Part shown: positions 40,488 through 47,704 of the stretch, piece after piece
Layout of the letters: every line of letters starts with the position of its first letter
How positions within the stretch are numbered: position 1 is the stretch's first letter
Assembly: GCF_030345075.1 (NCBI RefSeq)
Contig: NZ_CP128361.1
Span: 3,596,001-3,660,000, forward strand
DNA: 64,000 bases
Direction of reading: 5' to 3'
Origin: Solwaraspora sp. WMMA2065
GTDB lineage: Bacteria; Actinomycetota; Actinomycetes; Mycobacteriales; Micromonosporaceae
Notes under the pieces: generated by a model
Databases searched by the model: none
Told to the model about the DNA's origin: nothing
What the model saw: only the letters and a program-made list of their open reading frames with translations
Position numbers and translations under genes: made by a program

Positions 40488-42215
40488 TCATCTGCCCTCG
40501 TTCCAGGCCTTCAGAAACGCCCGGCCCAGGTAGCCGGCGATCATCCAACTGCCGAGCGCGCTCAGCACCCGGAAGTCGACCGCTCCGACGATCATGGCGA
40601 TGGTCAGGCTGAGCACGGCGACCCCGACGACGAGCGTAATCAGCCCCAGTGCGCCGACCTTCAACTGCTGGTCGCTGCCCAGGTTTCGGAACCGGGCAAC
40701 CACCCCGCTGCCGGCGACGCCCGACCGGGGATGCCGCCCGGCCGGACCGGCGACGGTCTCCGGCTGCGGGATCTCCGCCGGGTCCCGGGCCGGCAGGTCG
40801 ATCCGGGACTGCACCGGGACTGCTGCATCGGCGAGCTCGGCGGTGGCACCCTCGTAGACCGTCGGTTCCAACTGCAGACTGACGCCGTCGTCACCGATGA
40901 GCTGACGGCCACCGTCCGGCCAGGCCAGCATCGCCGCGCAACGGTCGTAGCGCACCGATACCACCTGCCCGGACTGCCCGGACCCGGTGACGAGGCTGAC
41001 CCCCTCCGCCCCGACGATCAGCCGTTGGCCGTCCAGCCCGCCCAGCCCTCGGTGGCTGGTGCCGGGAAGCAACCCCACCAGGCCCGGCTCGGCCCGGGTG
41101 AAACCGGCCCAGTCGGCACCCCGGCCACGGGGCGTCATCAGCAGCGACGACGCGTGCGCGGTGGTCGCCACCGCATGCACCGACTCGACGGTGACCTCCT
41201 TCAACTGCCGGGTCAGGTCGTCACTGGACCGCACCGGCCGGCCGGTGAGCAGGTTGAACGCGATCGACGGCAGCCGCGCGCCGTCCGCTTCCACGCTGGA
41301 CAGCGCCTCGGTGGCCTTACCGACGACAGCGGCGACGTCCGCTTCGTCGATCCGACCCACCCGGATCTTGGCCAGTACATCGACGAAGCCACCGAGTACC
41401 GCGTCCTCCTTGCCGTTGGGAGCGTCCGCGAGGGCGGTGACCACCGCGTTGCCGTCGCCTCGTGGCTCGTAGTCGGTGGCGGTCGTGTATGACAGGCCGT
41501 CCCGCTGCCGCAGCGCCCGAAACAGCTCCCGCTCGACGACACCGCTGAGCACCCGGGCGGCCGCCCCGGCGGGCACCACCGCGTCCATCGCGGTCGCCCG
41601 ACCCGGCCCGTAGAAGAACGCCGGCGTACCCGCCAGCGCCGACGAGGCGGCAGGGGCCGGCATCCGGGTCCCGGACGGCAACTCCAGCCGCAGATCCGGC
41701 GGCAACTCGGCACCCGCCAGCCAGAGGACCGCGTTCTCCCGGGTGAAGTACCGGGCCGCCCACTCCTGCAGGTCCTCGGCGGTGATCGCGGGCAATCCGA
41801 GCTCGGCATACGCACCCAGCCCGTAGTCACGCGCGCCGTAGCGCCACAGCGGCAACTGGTCGGTGGCGGCAGCCGGCCGGCCGGCCCACTCGGTGTCCAG
41901 GATCGCCTTCTCGGTGTCCAGGCGGTGCACCGGCAGTTCCCGCAACGACCTGCACACCCCGGTCAGAAAGGTGGTGATGTCGTCGACGGAGCCCGACAGG
42001 TGAAAGTGGGTCACCACGCTGCCGGTGGTGCCGTTGTAGTGGTAGTCGGCGGCGCCGAGCGGATGCAGCACGAGGTGTTCGAGCAGATGGGTGAGGCCAC
42101 GCCGGGCCAGCGTCTCGTCGGCCTGGCCGACCCGGAACATCAGCCCGGCGTGCGTGGGCCCTCCGGTCGGGGCCAGCAGCGCCGGGATCCCGTCGACGTC
42201 GAGTTGCCGGATCAT
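40488..42215 (-). CDS. M16-family metallopeptidase-like protein with C-terminal membrane helices
   Basis: The 575-residue protein has an M16/insulinase N-terminal domain with the zinc motif HxxEH: His43, Glu46 and His47 in LTHLLEHLVLHPLG. The rest of the M16-like region (to about 320) lacks the full pairing seen in two-domain M16 enzymes. The C-terminus has two hydrophobic helices (about 520-545 and 548-566), so it is probably membrane-anchored. M16 peptidases cleave peptides or process RiPP and other precursors. It is translationally coupled (ATGA) to the upstream helical-repeat gene, which would supply or bind its substrate. No peptide precursor gene is visible nearby. Confidence 0.7.
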   Translation of the reverse strand: MIRQLDVDGIPALLAPTGGPTHAGLMFRVGQADETLARRGLTHLLEHLVLHPLGAADYHYNGTTGSVVTHFHLSGSVDDITTFLTGVCRSLRELPVHRLDTEKAILDTEWAGRPAAATDQLPLWRYGARDYGLGAYAELGLPAITAEDLQEWAARYFTRENAVLWLAGAELPPDLRLELPSGTRMPAPAASSALAGTPAFFYGPGRATAMDAVVPAGAAARVLSGVVERELFRALRQRDGLSYTTATDYEPRGDGNAVVTALADAPNGKEDAVLGGFVDVLAKIRVGRIDEADVAAVVGKATEALSSVEADGARLPSIAFNLLTGRPVRSSDDLTRQLKEVTVESVHAVATTAHASSLLMTPRGRGADWAGFTRAEPGLVGLLPGTSHRGLGGLDGQRLIVGAEGVSLVTGSGQSGQVVSVRYDRCAAMLAWPDGGRQLIGDDGVSLQLEPTVYEGATAELADAAVPVQSRIDLPARDPAEIPQPETVAGPAGRHPRSGVAGSGVVARFRNLGSDQQLKVGALGLITLVVGVAVLSLTIAMIVGAVDFRVLSALGSWMIAGYLGRAFLKAWNEGR

Positions 42216-43195
42216 CGGGCCTCACCTGCCGCCTTCGTCGCGAGTGTACGGAACCGTCCGAACGCCGCCACCGGGTCCTTGAGGTACGCCCAGGCATCGG
42301 CCGCGACCAGGTTGCCGACCGCAGCGAAGTGCGGTGCGGCGGCGGCGTGATCGCCGATAACGCTGAAGATCATGGCGAAGGCGTTGTGCGCCTCCACCCA
42401 CCCGTACGACTGCTCCGCGTCTGGATGCAGCACCGACCTGGCGGCGGCGTCGCGCAGCTCCTGACGCACCTGCGGGTCGGCGCAGTAGTCGCGCTGCGCC
42501 CGGCCTTCCAGCTCCAACCAGTGCTCGGTGTGGGCCTCGGCGACCAGCCTGCCGTTGAGCGCACCCGCTGGCGCGGCGGCAGCCGCCTCCCGAGCGAAGG
42601 CGTGCATCTGCTCGAACGAACCGCCCCACTTCGGACACAACTGCTGCAGTAGTTGCCGCTGCCCGGGGAGGTGGTGCGGGTCGGTCTCGGCGAGCCGGTC
42701 GTAGCGCCGACGCGCCTCGGACCGGCCCAGCTCCAGACCCCGGGCGGTGACGAGGCGGTACGTCCAGGCCGCGCAGTTGTCCGGGTGGTACGCGGTCGCG
42801 TCGATGAGCACCCGTTCGGCGTCGCGCAGGATCCGGTGGAACTCGCGGAACTGGTCGCGGCTGACATGCTCGGCGCGCAAACTGGTGCGGACCGCCCAGG
42901 CATGCTTGATCAGACAGGCGCCGAGCAGCGCGGCGGCGGGACCGTCGGTCGGGTCGGCGTCGTGTCGGCGTCGGGCCACGTCGTGGGCGGCGTCGACCGA
43001 GCTGGCGTACCAGATCAGTTCGGTGCCGACGCCGGACGGCCTGGTCGGTCCGGCGGGCGGCTGACCGGTGAACAGCCGCGACGCGGCGGCCCAGTCCGCC
43101 TGGTCGAGCGCGGCACGCAGCTCGACGAGCTCCGGGTATCCGGTGGTGAGATCGGTGGTGAGGGTGAGCGGTGGTGCGGCAGGCATGCGGCGCAT
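42212..43195 (-). CDS. Helical (TPR/DUF4034-like) protein coupled to the M16 peptidase gene
   Basis: The 327-residue, Ala/Arg-rich protein is almost wholly helical, with repeated hydrophobic patterns (LVELRALDQADWAAASRLFTG; ILRDAERVLIDATAYHPDN; RYDRLAETDPHH; AFAREAAAAAPAGALN) suggesting TPR-like or DUF4034-type repeats. No catalytic motif is visible. Its stop overlaps the M16 start codon, so the two are translated together. It probably acts as an adaptor or substrate-recognition partner of the peptidase. The start could also be the ATG at 43186; ribosome-binding sites before both are weak. Confidence 0.6.
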   Translation of the reverse strand: MRRMPAAPPLTLTTDLTTGYPELVELRAALDQADWAAASRLFTGQPPAGPTRPSGVGTELIWYASSVDAAHDVARRRHDADPTDGPAAALLGACLIKHAWAVRTSLRAEHVSRDQFREFHRILRDAERVLIDATAYHPDNCAAWTYRLVTARGLELGRSEARRRYDRLAETDPHHLPGQRQLLQQLCPKWGGSFEQMHAFAREAAAAAPAGALNGRLVAEAHTEHWLELEGRAQRDYCADPQVRQELRDAAARSVLHPDAEQSYGWVEAHNAFAMIFSVIGDHAAAAPHFAAVGNLVAADAWAYLKDPVAAFGRFRTLATKAAGEAR

Positions 43196-43280
43196 AGTAG
43201 AGGGCTGCCGTCAACGGCGGGGACCCGGTTTTCCGCCGTGGACGCTGCTCGCGGGGGCGCGTCGCTCAGCGACAGGCAGC

Positions 43281-43318
43281 ATCCGGACCCCGCCGGGCGA
43301 TCCCGGCGGGGTCCGGAT
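43281..43318 (-). terminator. Hairpin terminator after the surface-protein gene
   Basis: Perfect 17-bp stem (arms 43281-43297 and 43302-43318) with loop CGAT, 52 bases beyond the stop of the leftward gene at 43370. Confidence 0.8.
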
Positions 43319-43356
43319 GGACGGCGTACGGTCGGCTGGACGGCGTACGGTCGGCT
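43319..43356. repeat. Two tandem copies of a 19-base unit
   Basis: The same 19-base unit beginning GGACGGCGTACGG occurs at 43319-43337 and again at 43338-43356 without a gap, in the non-coding stretch between the hairpin and the next gene. It is probably a slippage duplication; nothing else supports a function. Confidence 0.6.
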
Positions 43357-43369
43357 GCTCCTCTGAATG

Positions 43370-44878
43370 TCAGTCGACGACGGTGACGATCCGACGGCGA
43401 CGGAACATCACTACGGCCACCGCACCTGCGACGACGAGGACCGCGCCGACGCCGGCCAGCAGCCCGGCGTTGGCTCCGGTCACCGGCAGCCCGCCGCCGG
43501 CACCTTCGCCGCCGCTGCCGAGGGTGATCTCGGCGGTGTTGTTGTCGGTGTCCGGGTCCTGCACGCCGCCGTCGATGACGATCGAGCCGGCGGCACCGGC
43601 CGCGCCGACGATCTCCACCTGGAACGGGTAGTGGAACGACTCCCCCGCCACCGGACTGTGCGTGGGCCGGCAGAAGTAGACCAGGCCGTTCGGCTGACCG
43701 CGGTCGTCCCAGACCGGGCTGCCGTCAACGACCGGGGCGCAGCGGTCACCGACGGCGACCGCTTCGACTCCGACGGGCAGCGTCACCACCGCGGACGGGG
43801 CCCAGGCCTGGCCCGGCAGGATCAGGTCGGCCGGGCCGTCGTTGCGCATGCCGACCTCGATGTCGACCACGTCGCCGACCGCCCCCTGCACCGTCGCGCC
43901 GATCGCCACCGAGTCGGCCGGCTGGTTCGGAATATTGACCAGGAATTCGGTCCAGTTGTCGGTGTCGTTGAGGTCCGGCAGCGGCTCCAGGGTGGCCAGG
44001 CGGAGCTCGTTGCCGGCGGATCGGGCGGACATCGTGCCGAGGGCCGCGACCTCGTCGTCACCCAACGGCAGCACCGACACCACGACGATCCGTTCGGACG
44101 GGCCGGGTGCGGTCTCGCCGACCCTGACCCGCAGCGGGGTCTCCTCGTGCAGGGTGAACACCTCACCCGGGCCGACCTCGCCGAGAATCTGGCAGGTCAG
44201 CTCGAGGAAGTCGGCGTTGTACTCGCAGTTGTCGTACCGGTCCGGCAGCTCGAGGTCCAGGCCGGTGCTCAGCACCACCTGTACGCCGGCGGCCGCCACC
44301 GTGCCGACGTTCGCGGCCCGGACCGGCACGTTCGTGCTCTCCCCCGGCTGCAGCGTCACGTCGTCGATCTCACCGACCACGAGATCGACCCCGGGCCCGG
44401 TGAGCTGGACCCTGCCGGTGGTCTGCTGCTCCTCGGGCATGTTCGCGGCGGAGGTGGTGACCTCGATGACGCCCGAGTACTCCAGGACGTCCAGGTCACC
44501 CGGCAGGGCGTCGACCCGGTAGACGTGCGTCGAGTCGCCGGCGAGTTCGTCGAGCGTGCAGGTGGCCACCTTGCCGGCGACCGTGCAACCCTGGCTGGCA
44601 CCGGGCAGATCGATCCGGAACGCGTCCGACACCGTGGACGCGTCGATCGTCACCGACACGTCGACGGCGGCGGTCGGCACACTGTTGCTGATGGTGATCT
44701 CGATCGGCTTCGGCGTGGTCGCGTCCATCGCGATGTTGGTCACGTACTCGATGAACGGCGAGACCCAGGCGATGTCGTCTGACTCCACGGCCTGCGCCGG
44801 GGCGGCGATCGAAAGGGCGGCCAGGCTGGTGGCCGCGCAGCCGGCGGCGAACCGGCCGAGGACTGTCATTCTGGGCAT
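43370..44878 (-). CDS. LPxTG-anchored DUF11-type surface protein
   Basis: The 502-residue protein has a signal peptide (about residues 1-30, ending PAQA), several Ig-like beta-rich repeats of the DUF11 type (for example VVLSTGLDLELPDRYD, VRAANVGTVAAAGVQVV, MRNDGPADLILPG), and a C-terminal sortase signal: LPVTG, a hydrophobic helix (LLAGVGAVLVVAGAVAVVMF) and an Arg tail (RRRR). Such proteins are linked to peptidoglycan by a sortase. No sortase gene lies in the window. It starts with ATG after GGGGGAAA. Confidence 0.85.
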   Translation of the reverse strand: MPRMTVLGRFAAGCAATSLAALSIAAPAQAVESDDIAWVSPFIEYVTNIAMDATTPKPIEITISNSVPTAAVDVSVTIDASTVSDAFRIDLPGASQGCTVAGKVATCTLDELAGDSTHVYRVDALPGDLDVLEYSGVIEVTTSAANMPEEQQTTGRVQLTGPGVDLVVGEIDDVTLQPGESTNVPVRAANVGTVAAAGVQVVLSTGLDLELPDRYDNCEYNADFLELTCQILGEVGPGEVFTLHEETPLRVRVGETAPGPSERIVVVSVLPLGDDEVAALGTMSARSAGNELRLATLEPLPDLNDTDNWTEFLVNIPNQPADSVAIGATVQGAVGDVVDIEVGMRNDGPADLILPGQAWAPSAVVTLPVGVEAVAVGDRCAPVVDGSPVWDDRGQPNGLVYFCRPTHSPVAGESFHYPFQVEIVGAAGAAGSIVIDGGVQDPDTDNNTAEITLGSGGEGAGGGLPVTGANAGLLAGVGAVLVVAGAVAVVMFRRRRIVTVVD

Positions 44879-45022
44879 GCTGCGGTTTCCCCCATGGAAT
44901 GTCGAAGCAGCGGATGAGCGCGATGGCTTACAGAGGACAGCGCACATTAGTCACAACCGATGACGCACCGCAACCCCGTGACGTTCCGGCCGATAGCCGC
45001 CGGGCGTGCCCCGGGGTAGCGC

Positions 45023-45463
45023 CTAGCGGCGGCGGTGATCCGGCCTTGTGGCCCGGTGGGCGAAGATCAGCTCGGTGGTGTCGCGGACCATGGTGAGCCG
45101 GTTGCTGCGGCAGGCGTCAGGGATCGCGTCGGACTCCACGAACGACGCACGGCAGTATGCGAGCCGGATCCGCACCCCGTGGTCCCTGACTCCTTTGCGG
45201 AGCACGTCGAGCAGGCCGCCGCCAGCAGTCGCCCTGTCGAGCCGCAACGCGAAGCCACGCTGGGCCTCGTTGTGGTCGCCGCCGGAGTAGGTGACGAGTT
45301 CTTCCCACTCGTCAGGCTGGGGCGCCCCGATGAACGTGGACAACTGTCGGGTGTCGAGCCCCAGTTCGGGCCGGTAGTCGGCCGGGTCGCCTTCGATCCA
45401 GCCGTCGGCGCACATCGCCGCGACGATCGCGTCGCCGAAGACCTTCTCGTGGTGGATCGCCAT
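45023..45463 (-). pseudogene. Type I restriction enzyme R-subunit, N-terminal remnant
   Basis: The 146-residue open frame reads HHEKVFGDAIVAAMCADGW, LGLDTRQLSTFIGAPQPDEWEEL, GLLDVLRKGVRDHGVRIRLAY and NRLTMVRD. These are the N-terminal blocks of type I restriction R subunits (HsdR). After NRLTMVRD the sequence abruptly becomes family-unlike (about 18 residues) and stops. The nuclease and helicase parts, about 850 residues, are absent. It retains a ribosome-binding site (GGGAGG) and start. No hsdM or hsdS gene is nearby, so it is most likely a decayed fragment, unless the short protein is used on its own. Confidence 0.72.
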
Positions 45464-45623
45464 GCCGCCTCCCGCGCCGGGCCCGGTTTCCCGGCCGGAT
45501 CCACCGCCGGAGCGTACCGGCGTACGCGGTTACCGCACAGTCACCAAACGGGTCGCGCTGCCGTCGCCTCCGTGCAGGCTCGGCACGTAGCAACACCGTG
45601 AGCAGGACGTTCCGCCAGCAGCC

Positions 45624-45682
45624 AAATGTAACTCTCGGCCAGTTACATTTCCACGACTCTGGTTGCATTTCGAGTTACATTT
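45624..45682. repeat. Cluster of AAATGTAAC/GTTACATTT repeats
   Basis: AAATGTAAC occurs at 45624-45632 and its complement GTTACATTT at 45642-45650 and 45674-45682; a one-mismatch copy (GTTGCATTT) is at 45662-45670. The last copy overlaps the stop of the SRPBCC gene. Some copies could bind a regulator, or the cluster could be the edge of a mobile insertion. Confidence 0.4.
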
Positions 45683-46190
45683 GACCGGTGCTGCCCTGCC
45701 GCTGGGTGAGTTCGGCGACGTAGGCCGCCAGGTTGCTCAGCGTCTGCTCGCCGCCCTCGATCGCGTGGTACCTCTCCACGGCCTGGTCGCGTAGCTCCCT
45801 GGTGGGGAAGACGGTACGCATCACGATCCGCGTCGCCGCACCGTCCGGCGCGAAGGCCAGGGTCGACTCGAAGGCGTTCGGGTCGTCGCGGGACTCGCCG
45901 TGCAGCAGGGCGATCTGCTGCGGTGGGACGATCTCGGTCCAGGTGATCCATTCGGAGTAGTTGGTGCCGTCCGGGCCGTGCATCACGAAGTCCCACTCGC
46001 CGCCGACCCGGAACTCGAAGGACCGCGTGGTGGTGCTGAACCCCTCCGGACCCCACCACCGTGACAGGTGCCGGACCTCGGTGAACGCCTCGAACACCAG
46101 CTCCGGTGGGGCGTCGATGACCCGGGAGATCACGATCTCCCGGTCGGCCGTCGCCGGCTCCGCCGATGTTTCCCGCTCTGCTCCTGCCAT
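45675..46190 (-). CDS. SRPBCC (AHSA1-type) family protein
   Basis: The 171-residue protein has the Bet v 1/START-like fold pattern: ISRVIDAPPELVFEAFTEVRHLSRWWGPEGF near the N-terminus, then FEFRVGGEWDFVMHGPDGTNYSEW and a long C-terminal helix region around AVERYHAIEGGEQTLSNLAAY. Members bind hydrophobic ligands or act as Hsp90 co-chaperone-like proteins. It is in the common actinobacterial pair with an ArsR-type regulator, whose stop lies three bases upstream, so the two are co-transcribed. Confidence 0.85.
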   Translation of the reverse strand: MAGAERETSAEPATADREIVISRVIDAPPELVFEAFTEVRHLSRWWGPEGFSTTTRSFEFRVGGEWDFVMHGPDGTNYSEWITWTEIVPPQQIALLHGESRDDPNAFESTLAFAPDGAATRIVMRTVFPTRELRDQAVERYHAIEGGEQTLSNLAAYVAELTQRQGSTGQM

Positions 46191-46193
46191 CGG

Positions 46194-46547
46194 TCACTGC
46201 TCCTGTCGTGTCTGCTTGAGGTCCTGCACGTAGCTGTCCAGCCGGTCGAAACTGCCGTTCCAGAACTCCTCGAACCCGCCGACCCACTCGCGGATCGGCC
46301 GCAGGCCGCCGGCGTCCAGGCCGTAGAGGCGCTGCTTGCCCGACTCGCGGACCCGCACCAGCCCCACCTCCCGGAGCACCCGCAGGTGCTTGGACGCCCG
46401 TGGCTGGCTCATCCCCAGCTCCCGGGCCAGGTCGGTCACCGGCCACTCACCCGCCCGCAGCAGCGCCAGGATGTCCCGGCGCTGCGGCTCGGCGATCGCG
46501 TTGAAGACGTCCGACGTCGTCGCTGCTCGTGCCACGGCAGCCATCAT
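46194..46547 (-). CDS. ArsR-family transcriptional regulator
   Basis: The 117-residue protein has the winged-helix pattern VFNAIAEPQRRDILALLRAGEWPVTDLARELGMSQPRASKHLRVLREVGLVRVRESGKQRLYGL, typical of ArsR repressors and of the subgroup paired with SRPBCC genes. It lacks the metal Cys box (ELCVCDL), as is usual for this pair. Start is one of two adjacent ATGs. It should autoregulate its operon; the sequence CCATAACGGTAT just upstream may contain the site. Confidence 0.85.
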   Translation of the reverse strand: MMAAVARAATTSDVFNAIAEPQRRDILALLRAGEWPVTDLARELGMSQPRASKHLRVLREVGLVRVRESGKQRLYGLDAGGLRPIREWVGGFEEFWNGSFDRLDSYVQDLKQTRQEQ

Positions 46548-46623
46548 ATTCCCATAACGGTATGCGTCAAGTGGGTCGCGCAGTCAAGCTGACGTCGGGC
46601 CAAGCTGTGGCCGCTGTGCTGCT

Positions 46624-46639
46624 ATAGCATCCATGCTAT
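46624..46639. promoter_or_regulatory. Palindromic operator over the toxin start codon
   Basis: A perfect inverted repeat ATAGCAT-CC-ATGCTAT spans 46624-46639 and includes the first two bases of the toxin ATG (46638). This is the expected place for autorepression of a type II toxin-antitoxin operon by its antitoxin. Confidence 0.6.
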
Positions 46640-46991
46640 GCCCCGGGGTGTCGTTTGGCTGGAACCGGAAGTAGAGAAGTGGTTGGAGAGTCTGCCGAGT
46701 GCCCTGTTCGCCCGAGCCGCGTTCTACGTCGACCTGCTGGCCGAGCAGGGGCCGCTACTGGGTGAGCCTTACACGAAGCAGCTTGATCGGAAGCTCCGTG
46801 AGTTGCGGTTCCACCTTGAGCAGCACGCGGTAAGGGTCACCTACTGGATCGGGCCTGGAAGGCGGATCATCTTGCTGACGGTCTTCTTCAAGACCCGGAT
46901 GCGCGAGGAGCGGGAGATCGACCGAGCGCGGCAGGCGCTGGCGCGGTGTATCGACGAGGCACACCAGGTTGAGGGCGAGGAGGAGGTCTAG
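46638..46991 (+). CDS. Type II toxin, RelE/HigB-like (phage Gp49 type)
   Basis: The 117-residue protein matches the Gp49-like HigB family: EVEKWLESLPSALFARAAFYVDLLAEQGPLLGEP, then LDRKLRELRFHLEQHAVRVTYWIGPGRRIILLTVFFK and the terminal REIDRARQALARCIDE. Related toxins cleave mRNA at the ribosome; the basic and aromatic residues of the C-terminal half (RVTYW, LTVFFK) are where catalytic contacts lie. It is directly followed two bases later by the antitoxin gene, in the toxin-first order typical of HigBA. Confidence 0.85.
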   Translation: MPRGVVWLEPEVEKWLESLPSALFARAAFYVDLLAEQGPLLGEPYTKQLDRKLRELRFHLEQHAVRVTYWIGPGRRIILLTVFFKTRMREEREIDRARQALARCIDEAHQVEGEEEV

Positions 46992-46993
46992 TC

Positions 46994-47293
46994 ATGGGTG
47001 AGGGTGGCGGTTGGGCTGCGATGCGGGAGCGGCGGTTGGCTGAGCCGGGTGCCGCTGAGGCGTACGAGGCGGCGCGGTTGGCGTTCGAGCTCGGTCGTTC
47101 GGTGCGTGAGCTGCGCGAGCGTCGCGGTTGGAGTCAGACGCAGCTGGCCACGGCGTCGGGGATGACGCAGTCTGCGGTGGCCCGGTTCGAGGCTGGCGGG
47201 ACCGTGCCGACACTCGTGGTGCTGGAGCGACTGGCAGCGGCGCTGGGAGTGAGCCTGAAGGTCGGTTTCGAGCCCCGCGACGCCGCTGCCTGA
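46994..47293 (+). CDS. HigA-like XRE antitoxin
   Basis: The 99-residue protein has an XRE helix-turn-helix (LRERRGWSQTQLATASGMTQSAVARFEAGGTVPTLVVLERLAAALG). It lies two bases after the toxin stop on the same strand. It should neutralise the toxin and repress the operon through the palindrome at 46624-46639. An Ala/Gly-rich N-terminal extension precedes the DNA-binding part. Confidence 0.85.
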   Translation: MGEGGGWAAMRERRLAEPGAAEAYEAARLAFELGRSVRELRERRGWSQTQLATASGMTQSAVARFEAGGTVPTLVVLERLAAALGVSLKVGFEPRDAAA

Positions 47294-47375
47294 CGAAGCT
47301 GACAGCAGATCAGTGGTGGAGTCTGCCCAGCTGCGAGATCGATCGAGGAGAAGGTGCCATGCAGGAGGTGAGGCC

Positions 47376-47693
47376 GTGACGAGCTACACGCGCTGGAGCG
47401 ACGTCCGGAGTGCCTATGTCGAACGGGCCGGCGGCGAGGAGGCGGTCGAAGCCGGCAAGCGGGAACTGCTGGCCACCGTCGTCGGGCACCGCCTCGCCGA
47501 GGTACGCAAGGCCCGAGGCCTGACCCAGCAACAGGTCGCCGACCGGATGGGCGTCACCAAGGGCCGAGTTTCCCAGATCGAACAGGGCAAGATCTCCGGA
47601 CAGGATGTCGTCGCCCGCTACGCCGCCGCGCTCGGTGGCCGGCTTCACCAGGCCATCTACTTCGACGACGGCGCCATCGCCGCGATCGCCTGA
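47376..47693 (+). CDS. Solitary XRE-type (antitoxin-like) protein
   Basis: The 105-residue protein has an N-terminal helical segment (SYTRWSDVRSAYVERAGGEEAVEAG) and a canonical XRE domain (HRLAEVRKARGLTQQQVADRMGVTKGRVSQIEQGKISGQDVVARYAAALG). The shape, an acidic leader followed by XRE, is that of Rv2021c-like HigA antitoxins. The start at 47376 (GTG) is fixed by GAGGTGAGG just upstream; earlier starts lack a site. No toxin gene is adjacent, so it is either an orphan antitoxin or a stand-alone regulator. Confidence 0.75.
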   Translation: MTSYTRWSDVRSAYVERAGGEEAVEAGKRELLATVVGHRLAEVRKARGLTQQQVADRMGVTKGRVSQIEQGKISGQDVVARYAAALGGRLHQAIYFDDGAIAAIA

Positions 47694-47704
47694 CCCGCAC
47701 CCCA

